Assembly (NCBI GenBank): GCA_913009825.1
Contig: CAJVYQ010000003.1
Location: forward strand, 83,756-147,755
Length of the DNA stretch: 64,000 bases
Source: an uncultured Deferribacteres bacterium
GTDB lineage: Bacteria; Zhuqueibacterota; JdFR-76; DREG01
Reading direction: 5' to 3'
Notes under the pieces: generated by a model
The model's database searches: none
What the model saw: the letters and a program-made list of their open reading frames with translations, nothing else
What the model was told of the DNA's origin: nothing
Shown here: in pieces, positions 54,509 through 62,821 of the stretch
Layout of the letters: the number at the start of each line of letters is the position of its first letter
Numbering within the stretch: position 1 is the stretch's first letter
Program-made: the position numbers and the translations under genes

Positions 54509-55669
54509 ATGAAACAATCAGGATTTATTATTTTTTTTGCCATTGTTCTCACCATCTATTCTTTCTTTAATTGGTACATTCTCTCCCGTGGACTCATCGC
54601 TCTGCCCGGAGCAGGTATCTACCGAACACTTTTCGTGGTTTTATCCCTCTTACTGATTCTATCCTACCCTGTCGGCAGAATAATGGAGAGAACGGTGAAT
54701 AGAACGTTGAGCGAATTTTTTATCCACATTGGTGCTTACTACTTGGCGGTGATGGTTTTTGCTTTCTTTTTGATCCTGTGCATCGATTTTCTACGTCTGG
54801 GGAATCATTTTCTCCATTTCTATCCGCAGGCCTGGCTAAAACCGGAAAGCAGAATAAAGCCGGTACTGTTTTGGCTGGTAATCAGTTTCAGCTTCATTTT
54901 GACGGCTGCCGGCGCCTGGAATGCCCGTCAAGTGCGCATTCGAAATTTAGCGCTGCAAATTGACAAACGAGTCGATTGGCTGCCGGAATTAAATATAGTT
55001 ATTGCTTCCGACTTTCACCTGGGCAACATCATTCATAATTCACGGTTGGAAAAAATTGTTGCCGGCATCAATGCTCTGCAGCCGGACGTCATCCTGTTAC
55101 CGGGAGACATTTTCGACGAGGATATCACCACGCTCATAGAAAAAAACACGGCCGGCATTTTGGCGCGGTTCAAAAGTAAATATGGTGTTTATGCCGTTCC
55201 GGGCAACCATGAATATTACAGCGGTATCGACAGAGCCATCGGTTATTTACAGCAGGCGCATATTACGGTGCTGCGCGATTCTGCGGCTTTCGTCGCCAAT
55301 TCGTTCTACCTGATCGGCCGGGACGATCCGACGGGAAAGCGATTTGGCGGTAAGCGGGAAAAGCTTGCCAATTTAATGCAGGGGATCGATCAGAAATATC
55401 CGAGTATCCTGCTGGATCATCAGCCGTTTCATCTGGAAGAAGCGCAGGAAAACGGCGTGGATTTACAGCTCTCCGGTCACACGCACCACGGACAGTTCTT
55501 CCCATTCAACCTGATTACAAACCGGGTGTATGAAAAAAGCTGGGGTTATCTTAAAAAAGGCAACACACATTATTACATTAGCTGCGGCGTGGGTACGTGG
55601 GGCCCGCCGGTGCGACTTGGAAACCGGCCGGAAATTGTTCGTATCAGGCTGCAATTCGGCGAAAAATAG
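54509..55669 (+). CDS. Membrane-bound metallophosphoesterase
   Basis: 386 residues from ATG 54509; a TTG 24 bases earlier is the alternative. N-terminal half has four TM segments (to about 145), then a calcineurin-like phosphoesterase domain: ASDFHLGNI, LPGDIFDED, VPGNHEYYSG, and SGHTHHGQFFP, giving the full metal ligand set. Similar to YkuE/LpxH-like membrane phosphoesterases; substrate unknown. Converges with a glycosyltransferase gene 22 bp away. Confidence 0.9.
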   Translation: MKQSGFIIFFAIVLTIYSFFNWYILSRGLIALPGAGIYRTLFVVLSLLLILSYPVGRIMERTVNRTLSEFFIHIGAYYLAVMVFAFFLILCIDFLRLGNHFLHFYPQAWLKPESRIKPVLFWLVISFSFILTAAGAWNARQVRIRNLALQIDKRVDWLPELNIVIASDFHLGNIIHNSRLEKIVAGINALQPDVILLPGDIFDEDITTLIEKNTAGILARFKSKYGVYAVPGNHEYYSGIDRAIGYLQQAHITVLRDSAAFVANSFYLIGRDDPTGKRFGGKREKLANLMQGIDQKYPSILLDHQPFHLEEAQENGVDLQLSGHTHHGQFFPFNLITNRVYEKSWGYLKKGNTHYYISCGVGTWGPPVRLGNRPEIVRIRLQFGEK

Positions 55670-55691
55670 TTTCATCTCCAAAAACAGTTAT

Positions 55692-56408
55692 CTACTTCAA
55701 CTTCCGTTTGATGCGCATCAACTCCTTCATCATTCCCCAGGGGCTTTTTGTCAGCGATAACCGGCTGTCGCGGTCGGCGGTCCATTGGATGGGAAACTCT
55801 TTGATTCGGTAACCGCTGCGCAGCGCCCGCAAAATGATTTCAACGTCAAACAAGAACCCATCGCTTTCGCATTTCTTGTACAGCTCTCCGGCAATATCGC
55901 CGCGGTAAATTTTAAAACCGCACTGCGTGTCCGTCAGATCGGCGGTAATTTTTATCCAATGCACCATTAACCAGCGAAAGAATCCGGCGGAAACTCGCCG
56001 GGAAAAAGTCTGCGGATTGCGGATAGTGCTTTCCGGCAGTTTTCTCGAACCGTGGGCGATGTGGCATTCTCCCCGTTTAATCATATCAAGTCCGGTTATG
56101 GCGAATTGATACGGTATACATAGTCCGCTGTCGGCAAACAGGATAAACTTTCCTTCTGCCTGCATTACACCGCTGCGGACGGCAAATCCTTTGCCGCGAT
56201 GCCGGTTAAGCGATAAAATGTTAACCCGGATCTTTTTGTCGGTCTGAACCGCTCCTGCGGCAGCAGCCGTGCCGTCTTCACTGCCGTCGTCCACAATAAT
56301 TATTTCGCCCGTAATCCGCTGTTCGGTCAAAAAATCATTGGCAGCCGCAACATCTTTACCAATTTTATTCGCCTCGTTGTAGGCAGGAATGATGATAGAA
56401 AGTTCCAT
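55692..56408 (-). CDS. Glycosyltransferase family 2, polyprenyl-phosphate type
   Basis: 238 residues from MELSIIIPAYNE (ATG 56408; an in-frame Met 39 bases upstream is less likely). GT-A features: IIPAYNEANKI, IIIVDDGSEDGT, FADSGLCIP (DxS in place of DxD), TDTQCGFKIYRG and DVEIILRALRSGYRIKEFPIQW. Resembles dolichyl-phosphate beta-glucosyltransferase-like enzymes. No C-terminal TM anchors. It follows a peptidase remnant. Confidence 0.88.
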   Translation of the reverse strand: MELSIIIPAYNEANKIGKDVAAANDFLTEQRITGEIIIVDDGSEDGTAAAAGAVQTDKKIRVNILSLNRHRGKGFAVRSGVMQAEGKFILFADSGLCIPYQFAITGLDMIKRGECHIAHGSRKLPESTIRNPQTFSRRVSAGFFRWLMVHWIKITADLTDTQCGFKIYRGDIAGELYKKCESDGFLFDVEIILRALRSGYRIKEFPIQWTADRDSRLSLTKSPWGMMKELMRIKRKLK

Positions 56409-56473
56409 TCTGTTCGCCTCGGGTAAGTTTCCGTACAAATTACACAAAAGAGAAATTTAAAACAGGAATAATT

Positions 56474-56851
56474 TCAATGTTTGCTGGTAACTATTCGGCG
56501 TGGAAGAAAAATATTTTTCACCGGAACCAGAATCTTTCTTCTGCCTGATTTTGTTTCACAATACACAATATCCCTACCTCTCGTAATACCGGCCGATTTT
56601 TCCAGCGTAGTGTATCCTTTTCCGTCATCGATCCAGCGCGCCGGTCCGAACCGTTCCGGGGAAAATTCGTTGGCGGCAAATATGCGGTCGACGGTGAGAA
56701 TGGCGGGGTCTTCTGTTTTCGCCGGTTGAGATAAAAGAGGAACAGCCCATATAAAGATCAAAAATATGGACCTAACAAGATTGCGTGCACACTTTTTCAT
56801 TTTGAACCTCTCATGGAGATATGAATAGAAATAATTCAACTTTGCCCACAA
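56474..56851 (-). pseudogene. S9B dipeptidyl peptidase IV, N-terminal fragment
   Basis: After a signal peptide (IFLIFIWAVPLLS) the text AILTVDRIFAANEFSPERFGPARWIDDGKGYTTLE matches the start of the DPP-IV beta-propeller domain in the prolyl oligopeptidase family. Full proteins have about 700 residues including the catalytic triad; here only about 110 remain before an unrelated ending and stop. A gene remnant. The family C element at 56884 lies just upstream, close to the lost promoter. Confidence 0.75.
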
Positions 56852-56883
56852 AAGATATAAAAAAACACGAATTTTTTTTGCTG

Positions 56884-57043
56884 ATTAGTGGCTGAACGAA
56901 AACATCCTTTTTCTGTCATTCCCGCGCAAGCTGGAATCCATAACATATTGTTTTCTTTAGATTCCCTGCCTGCGGCGGGCAGGCTGCTTTCGCAGGAATG
57001 ACGTTTTTTACTGTTTTTCAGAGTTTTCGGTCAGACACTAATT
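56884..57043. repeat. Inverted-repeat element, family C copy 3
   Basis: Ends ATTAGTGGCTGAACGAAAAC and GTTTTCGGTCAGACACTAAT. Interior has TGTCATTCCCGC... and ...CGCAGGAATGAC inverted pieces plus a GCCTGC/GCAGGC core. Most of the 56852-57130 gap. Confidence 0.7.
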
Positions 57044-57130
57044 AGCAGAGAAGTTAAACATAACTCGCTATATTCACAGCGAAATTGTCCAATGCCCGGG
57101 ACGGAGTTACACTTTGTACCGAAAACTATA

Positions 57131-58624
57131 TTATTTTTTCTCCGGGAAAAACCTTTCCAGCACTTCCTGCGTCGGGGGTGTCGTAAATGGCGTTACGAGA
57201 ATCAAACTGAGCAGAGCGACGATGATTGCCGGATAGATAATTGGAATACCGAACGGATCACCATTTGGATTACCAACCGGCACCATAATCGACGGCCAGA
57301 CATAACCGGCAATTTTTAAAAACAGGGTCAGCGAAGTTGCCGAAATGATGGAAACCAAACCCGCCGCTTTAGTAACTTTTTTAGAAACCAGTGCGGCTAA
57401 AAGCGGCGGCGTGATGGCTACACCATAAATAGTGTAAGCAAAATAAGCGCTTTCCAAAACAGAAACCATTTTCCAGGCCATCAGAAAAGCAAAAGAGCCG
57501 ACAATGATGATCAACAATTTTTGTAGCAGAACCAACTGTTTCTCCGAATCGGCTTTTTGGGTGTTTTTTCTCATAAAACGCTGGTAAATATCATGCATGA
57601 GCGTGGTAGTCGGAGAGAGCAAATAATTCATGCCGGTTGAAACTACAACTGCCGTTGCTGCGCCCAAAAGCAGAACGCCAATGGGCAGCGGGATCATCTG
57701 TTTTGCCGCCTGAAGAACCACGGCAGCCGGATCTATCTCTCCAATTTGGATTTTATCCCAGAAATACGATGTTGCATAAACAGCCATCACAATCACAACG
57801 GTTTCGATGACTATTGTCCCTACAACCCAAAATCCTGCGGCTTTTCTTGCTTCTCCGGGTGTCTTGGCGCTGTAAAATTTCTGATACATGCTTTGCACAC
57901 CCAGAAGTAGTAAGAGCGTGGACAAACCAATACCGGGGATTTTGAGGTAGGGATTTCCGCCAAATTCGGGACTGAACACCTGAAAATGAGAAGCCGGCAA
58001 TGTAGCCGCAACGGCAGACCAGCCGCCTGCTGCTATCATAACCAAAGGCGTGGAAATAATGGTTGAAATTAAGATGATGATGCCGTTGGGTAAATCAGTG
58101 TTGGCTACCGCAATCATCCCGCCAATTGCTGTGAAAATAGTCACAAACAAGAAGGCCATGAACATACCCTGATTTACAGAGATCGCGCCGTCGGAAATGG
58201 TATTTAAAATATAGCCGCCCGCTTTGAACTGGTAGCTGACAATCACCGTGAAACTGATAATAATAGCAATTGCGCCGACAATACGAGCCACCGGTCCGTA
58301 GCGCACTTCCAGAATATCGCCCACCGTATACTGCCCGAATGTTCTGATTTTAGCGGCGAGAAAGTAGATGCTTATAATGCCGATCCACGCGCCCATGGGC
58401 AGCCAAAGCGCGCTCCAACCGGCTTTGGCGGCAAATTCCGCTCCGGCAATGAAAGTGCCGCTGCCAATCCAGGTGCAAATCAACGTAAATACCATTTTCG
58501 TCATGGAAATTTTACGCCCGGCCAGCATCATATCGTCCTGGTTTTTTACTTTCCGCGATTTCCAAAAATTCATCACCGTCAACCCAACCAGATAGATGAG
58601 AATAATGATTATATAAATGTTCAT
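57131..58624 (-). CDS. Sodium:solute symporter (SSS family)
   Basis: 497 residues, 13-TM SSS protein of normal length: LVGLTVMNFWKSRK, QDDMMLAGRKISMTKMVFTLICTWIGSGTFIAGAEFAAKAG, and SFTVIVSYQFKAGGY. Resembles the proline/pantothenate-type branch. It is 52 bp downstream of the aminopeptidase P gene in the same direction, so it may import a peptide-derived or amino-acid solute. Confidence 0.9.
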   Translation of the reverse strand: MNIYIIIILIYLVGLTVMNFWKSRKVKNQDDMMLAGRKISMTKMVFTLICTWIGSGTFIAGAEFAAKAGWSALWLPMGAWIGIISIYFLAAKIRTFGQYTVGDILEVRYGPVARIVGAIAIIISFTVIVSYQFKAGGYILNTISDGAISVNQGMFMAFLFVTIFTAIGGMIAVANTDLPNGIIILISTIISTPLVMIAAGGWSAVAATLPASHFQVFSPEFGGNPYLKIPGIGLSTLLLLLGVQSMYQKFYSAKTPGEARKAAGFWVVGTIVIETVVIVMAVYATSYFWDKIQIGEIDPAAVVLQAAKQMIPLPIGVLLLGAATAVVVSTGMNYLLSPTTTLMHDIYQRFMRKNTQKADSEKQLVLLQKLLIIIVGSFAFLMAWKMVSVLESAYFAYTIYGVAITPPLLAALVSKKVTKAAGLVSIISATSLTLFLKIAGYVWPSIMVPVGNPNGDPFGIPIIYPAIIVALLSLILVTPFTTPPTQEVLERFFPEKK

Positions 58625-58676
58625 ACCCGGCTCCTTTTTCTTTTATTCCGCCAGTAAATTATGTCTGCCTGATAAA

Positions 58677-60065
58677 TTAGTTTTTAATCGACTCAATCTC
58701 CTCCACGGTTTTTGGAATCGGTTCTCCCAAAACCTTGTGCCCGGTTTCGGTCACCAACACATCGTCTTCGATGCGAATACCGCCGAAACCAAGGGCGGCT
58801 TCCACTTTATCGTAGTTGATGAAATCAGTGTGTTTGTCTTGCGATTTCCATTGCTGCACCAATTCCGGCATAAAATAGATGCCCGGTTCAATGGTCATCA
58901 CATGTCCCGGCTCCAGTTTTTTGGCAAAACGCAAATAGGCCAATCCGAATTGATCGCTGCGCTTCACTTTGTCGTTATAGCCGACATAATATTCACCCAG
59001 ACCTTCCATATCATGTACATCCAGACCCATTGCATGGCCCAACCCATGCGGGAAAAACAAGGCATGGGCGCCGGCGGCAATGGCGTCATCAGAGTTCCCT
59101 TTCATAAAACCAAGATTTTTCATCCCTGCTGCAATTACTTTTGCCGCATGAAGATGAACTTCTTTAAAGGAGATGCCCGGTTTCATCATGGTTATGGCCT
59201 CGTCGTGGGCCTGTAAAACCACATTGTAAACATCTTTTTGAACCTCTGTGAATTTTTCCCCCACCGGAAATGTACGGGTAATATCGCTGGCGTAATGCAG
59301 TGGGGACTCGGCACCCGAATCACAGATAAAAATATCGCCTTCATTCATCAGATTTTCGTGTGAATGGCCGTGCAGTACCTCGCCGTGAATAGAAAGAATG
59401 ATAGGAAACGAAATCGCGCTTCCCCTGGCAAGCACCAACCCTTCCATTGCACCGGCAATTTCCTTTTCATAAATTCCCGGTTTGGCCAGTTTCAGCACAA
59501 GTTGATACATTTCATAACTGATGTCCAACGCCTTCTCAATTTCCACTACTTCTGCTTCCGATTTGATCAACCTTTGCTCCACCACCGCTTTTATCAGAGG
59601 TACAGAGGCGTAAGCGTTGACATAATTGTAAGCAATCCCGGTAAATTTTTCTATTTTCCCAAAGTTATCGCCCCTGTACTGGGGCAGATAATGCACTTTT
59701 CTGCCCCGGCAAATTACTTCTCCTATTCGTTTTTCCAATCCTTCCAATGGTTCGGCAAATTCCACGCCCGCACCTTCGGTTCTGTTTGCCAGTGTCGGCT
59801 GCGGTCCCATCCAGACAATATCATCCACGCCAAAGTCGTAGCCAAAAACAGTTTCCCGGTCCTGATCGATATCGATTATTCCGGCAAGCCCCGGCTGATC
59901 CAGGCCGAAAAAATAGAGAAAAGAGCTATCCTGACGAAAATGAAACGGATTATCGGGATAATTCATGGGACTCTCTTCATTGCCCAACAGGAGAACAACA
60001 CCGGAACCCAACTTTTTTTTCAAGCGATTCCTTCTTTCCACATAAGTTTGTACGTCGAACATCAT
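58677..60065 (-). CDS. pepP: Xaa-Pro aminopeptidase (M24B, aminopeptidase P)
   Basis: 462 residues from tandem ATGs at 60065, with AAGGAGA directly upstream. N-terminal AMP_N domain (about 1-135: YVERRNRLKKKLGSGVVLLLG, FRQDSSFLYFFGLDQPG), then a pita-bread M24 domain with metal ligands in FICDSGAESPLHYASDITRTFPVG, GLGHAMGLDVHD, TIEPGIYF and GIRIEDDVLV. Removes N-terminal residues before proline; Mn2+-type enzyme. Last clearly host gene before the composition break. Confidence 0.94.
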   Translation of the reverse strand: MMFDVQTYVERRNRLKKKLGSGVVLLLGNEESPMNYPDNPFHFRQDSSFLYFFGLDQPGLAGIIDIDQDRETVFGYDFGVDDIVWMGPQPTLANRTEGAGVEFAEPLEGLEKRIGEVICRGRKVHYLPQYRGDNFGKIEKFTGIAYNYVNAYASVPLIKAVVEQRLIKSEAEVVEIEKALDISYEMYQLVLKLAKPGIYEKEIAGAMEGLVLARGSAISFPIILSIHGEVLHGHSHENLMNEGDIFICDSGAESPLHYASDITRTFPVGEKFTEVQKDVYNVVLQAHDEAITMMKPGISFKEVHLHAAKVIAAGMKNLGFMKGNSDDAIAAGAHALFFPHGLGHAMGLDVHDMEGLGEYYVGYNDKVKRSDQFGLAYLRFAKKLEPGHVMTIEPGIYFMPELVQQWKSQDKHTDFINYDKVEAALGFGGIRIEDDVLVTETGHKVLGEPIPKTVEEIESIKN

Positions 60066-60167
60066 TCTCTCCTTTTTGTTTTTTAAATTCGACAAGTTAA
60101 AAATTACTACCACAAATTATATTACGCAATGTGCTCACTTCCTTCAATAACTTCCCAAAATCCTCCT

Positions 60168-61190
60168 TTAGCCTCGCGGCACGCCGTGGTAGGGACTCCC
60201 GGCGGCCCGCCATTCGCCGAACAGTTCGAAGAACGCCTCTCCGAACGGGTCCACGTCCTGGAGGGGCATGGCCGCCCGCCGGACCGTGAAGTCCATCGGC
60301 GCGAGAGATGCCGCGCGAGAAAACCACTCGGCGGCACGGTCGGCGGATCCTTCGCGGCGCAGATGAGCGGCGATTCGAAAGGCGAGCCGGGCTTCCACCT
60401 CGTGGTGGTCGAGGTCGGGTACGTCGAAATCGGCGTCGGCGGGAACCAGCCCGTCGCGAACCCAGGCCCGGACCTGGTCCATGTGCTCATCTGGCCGCAC
60501 CCCCGTGAAGTCCACGAACATGTCCGTGCCGACCTCAGCGGAGTTGGGGCGGGCAATCGTGCCGTCGCCATCGATCCAGACGACCGTGGGGACATTACTC
60601 ACCGCATAGAGTTCGGCCAGGACATGATCCCGATCGAGCAGGACCGGGAAGGTGATTCCTGCCGCGAACTCGCGGACATCGTCGGCCGTCTCGTCGAGGG
60701 CGACCGCGATGACCATGAAGCCGTCGTCGGCGAGTTCATCGTTCAGCGCCTGCCACCCGGGCAGGTCGTAGCGGCAACCTCACCAACTGGCGAAGGCCAC
60801 GAGCAGCCGCTTTCGGTCCTTGAACTCCTCGAGCGAATGGCGGTGGCCGTCGAGATCAGGCAGCGTGAAATCGGCGGCCTTGCGACCCTTCAACGCTCCC
60901 CGCCGATCCGGGGCGCGCACACTGACGGCCGCGACTGCTCCGGTCTCGTCGACGAGGGCGGTCGAACCGAGCAGCGCCGCCGCGGCCACGAGATCAACGT
61001 GATCGCCGTGGCGCACGCCCGATTCCTTCCGCACGGGAATGCAGACCTCCCCGCGGCACAGTCCCTCGGCAGCGAGTTCCCATCCGAGCGTGGCCGCGAG
61101 GTCGCCCGGCGTGACCAGGATTCTCCCGTCTCCCAGAGTCGCATCGATCGATGTTTCCCGCTCGGTGGTGAGCACGGTCAGTTGTGTCAT
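60168..61190 (-). CDS. Candidate selenocysteine-containing thioredoxin-fold protein
   Basis: Read through the TGA at 60780-60782, the gene encodes 340 residues. The N-terminal domain (about 1-100) has LGWELAAEGLCRGEVCIPV, a Cys pair. A TlpA/AhpC-like redoxin domain follows (about 110-255): KAADFTLPDLDG, LLVAFASW-U-GCRYDLPGWQ, VIAVALDE, SNVPTVVWIDGDG with cis-Pro. A helical, TPR-like tail (about 260-340) ends at TAA 60168. The TGA falls right after the ASW that precedes the catalytic Cys in the family, two residues before another Cys. A hairpin fitting a bacterial SECIS follows at once. TGA is a normal stop in neighbouring genes. ATG 61190 chosen because longer starts overlap the divergent hydratase gene. 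A Cys-to-stop base error is the alternative. Confidence 0.7.
60749..60782 (-). promoter_or_regulatory. Candidate bacterial SECIS hairpin with UGA
   Basis: On the minus strand UGA (60782-60780) is followed after 14 bases by a perfect 6-bp stem CCUGCC/GGCAGG (60765-60760 and 60754-60749) with loop CGGGU. The loop starts 20 nt after UGA and has G at position 2, as required in bacterial SECIS models; it also contains GGU like the fdhF loop. Confidence 0.6.
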
Positions 61191-61289
61191 GTGAGCCTCG
61201 TCATATGATCCTCGCCCGCCCAGTCTCGCATTCCGACGGGCCCGCCGCGGAAGCGGGTGCCGTGAAGTGAACCGATAGCGTGCCCGGCC

Positions 61290-62072
61290 ATGGGTGACTT
61301 CGTACAGTTCGACCGCACGACGACTCCGGGGGTGGCCACGATCCGGTTCGACCGGCCGAAGGTCAACGCCATCAACACCGAGATGCTGATCGACATACTG
61401 GCCATCTGCGAAGAACTGGATTCCGACACCGGCGTTCGTGCCGTGGTCCTCACCGGTGGCGAACACAACTTCGCCGCCGGTGCCGACATCACCGCGTTCC
61501 CCGACTTCGATCACGCCGACGCCCTGGAGTTCTCACACCGTTTCAACGCGGCGGCCCTCGCCCTCGAGAACCTTTCGCAGGTGACGATCTCCGCCATCAA
61601 CGGGTTCGCCCTCGGCGGTGGCCTCGAGCTCGCCCTCGCCACCGACTTCCGGATCGCCTCCACCGATTCCCGGCTCGGACTGCCCGAGATCCTCCTCGGC
61701 ATCATCCCGGGCGGCGGTGGCACCCAACGCCTCAGCCGCCTCATCGGCATCACGCTCGCCAAAGAACTCGTCTACTCGGGTCGCAACCTGAACGCCGAGG
61801 AAGCCCTCGCCGCCGGTCTGATCTCCTCGATTCACCAACCTGAGGCCGTCCAGGACGCCGCTCTCGAACTGGCGGCGACCTACGCCGTGGGGCCGGCGTC
61901 GCTGCGCATTGCGAAGCGGGTCATGCTCGCCGGCTACCACCTCCCTCTCGACGCGGCGGCGGAGATCGAAGCCGACGGCTTCGCCGAGTCATTCACGACA
62001 GACGACAAGAGGACCGGCGTGTCGAGCTTCATGGCCGATGGGCCGGGCACCGCCACCTTCACCGGCACCTGA
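61290..62072 (+). CDS. Enoyl-CoA hydratase/isomerase family protein
   Basis: 260 residues, crotonase fold: FDRPKVNAINTEML, GGEHNFAAGADITAF (CoA-binding and oxyanion hole), INGFALGGGLELALATDFRIAS, and PEILLGIIPGGGGTQRL with the catalytic Glu of PE. Hydrates enoyl-CoA in fatty-acid breakdown, or acts on related CoA esters. Diverges from the candidate selenoprotein gene (99-bp shared upstream region) and ends 5 bp from the ABC permease gene on the other strand. Very GC-rich codons. Confidence 0.93.
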   Translation: MGDFVQFDRTTTPGVATIRFDRPKVNAINTEMLIDILAICEELDSDTGVRAVVLTGGEHNFAAGADITAFPDFDHADALEFSHRFNAAALALENLSQVTISAINGFALGGGLELALATDFRIASTDSRLGLPEILLGIIPGGGGTQRLSRLIGITLAKELVYSGRNLNAEEALAAGLISSIHQPEAVQDAALELAATYAVGPASLRIAKRVMLAGYHLPLDAAAEIEADGFAESFTTDDKRTGVSSFMADGPGTATFTGT

Positions 62073-62077
62073 AGGCG

Positions 62078-62821
62078 TCAGGCCACCTCGAGCCGGTCGA
62101 GCCGTATCGCGGCCAGGGCCAACGCCACGACCGCGATGACGACCGGCACTACGATCCCGACCGCCTGGGAGACATCGCCCAGTTGGAGCTCAACACCGGT
62201 GCGAGCGGTCAGGATCGAACTCGTGTAGCCCCGGATCGCCACCTTCGCGGCCGAGCTTCCGAACGCGGCGACGACCCCTTCCCACATGATGATGTATGCG
62301 AGCCCCCACACGATCGCGTTCTTCACGAGCAGCCCGAGAAGCACGAACAGGGCGCTGTAGGCGATGACTCCCACGACGGACGCGATGACCGTGGCCCACA
62401 CCAGTTCGCCGCCGACGTCGAGAAGTACGGCGGTGACAGCCACCGGAATGACCGTGAGCGGCACGCTGACGGTCAGGGCGGCCAACCACGCGCCCACGAC
62501 CACAGTCCATCGTCGCATCGGCCGCAACCACAGGTAGACGAGCGTGCCGTCCTCACGCGTATCGCCGAGCGAGGCCGCGGCGAAGACCAACGCCACCACC
62601 GGCACGACGATCGTGAATGCGACCAGGGACACGACTCCGACCGCGTTCTCGAGACGGATGAACTCGAATGGCTCGTTCGACCGTCCGACCGCCCAACCGA
62701 CCACCGCGACGGCCACGCCGATGAGGCCGAGTGCGATCACCCGCCCGGTGGTCACCAGTTGGCGCAGGATCACCCGATAGGTGACGGCGATCGCCCGCAA
62801 TGGTGCGACGGCTCCGCTCAT
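62078..62821 (-). CDS. ABC-2 type transporter permease
   Basis: 247 residues with six TM segments (about 20-45, 60-90, 105-135, 140-170, 175-205 and 215-240) and the typical cytosolic GDTREDGTLVYLWLRPMRRW stretch after TM2. Membrane half of an exporter; substrate unknown. Starts within the stop of the ATPase gene (ATGA overlap), so the two form one transporter. GC-rich, same source as the hydratase. Confidence 0.88.
   Translation of the reverse strand: MSGAVAPLRAIAVTYRVILRQLVTTGRVIALGLIGVAVAVVGWAVGRSNEPFEFIRLENAVGVVSLVAFTIVVPVVALVFAAASLGDTREDGTLVYLWLRPMRRWTVVVGAWLAALTVSVPLTVIPVAVTAVLLDVGGELVWATVIASVVGVIAYSALFVLLGLLVKNAIVWGLAYIIMWEGVVAAFGSSAAKVAIRGYTSSILTARTGVELQLGDVSQAVGIVVPVVIAVVALALAAIRLDRLEVA

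Noticed and set aside
60097..60327. Small minus-strand ORF crossing the left junction of the high-GC block (ending KEDFGKLLKEVSTLRNII...)
   Set aside because: Its upstream half is the antisense-frame shadow of the redoxin gene; the last 20 residues might be the tail of a lost host gene, but there is not enough left to call.
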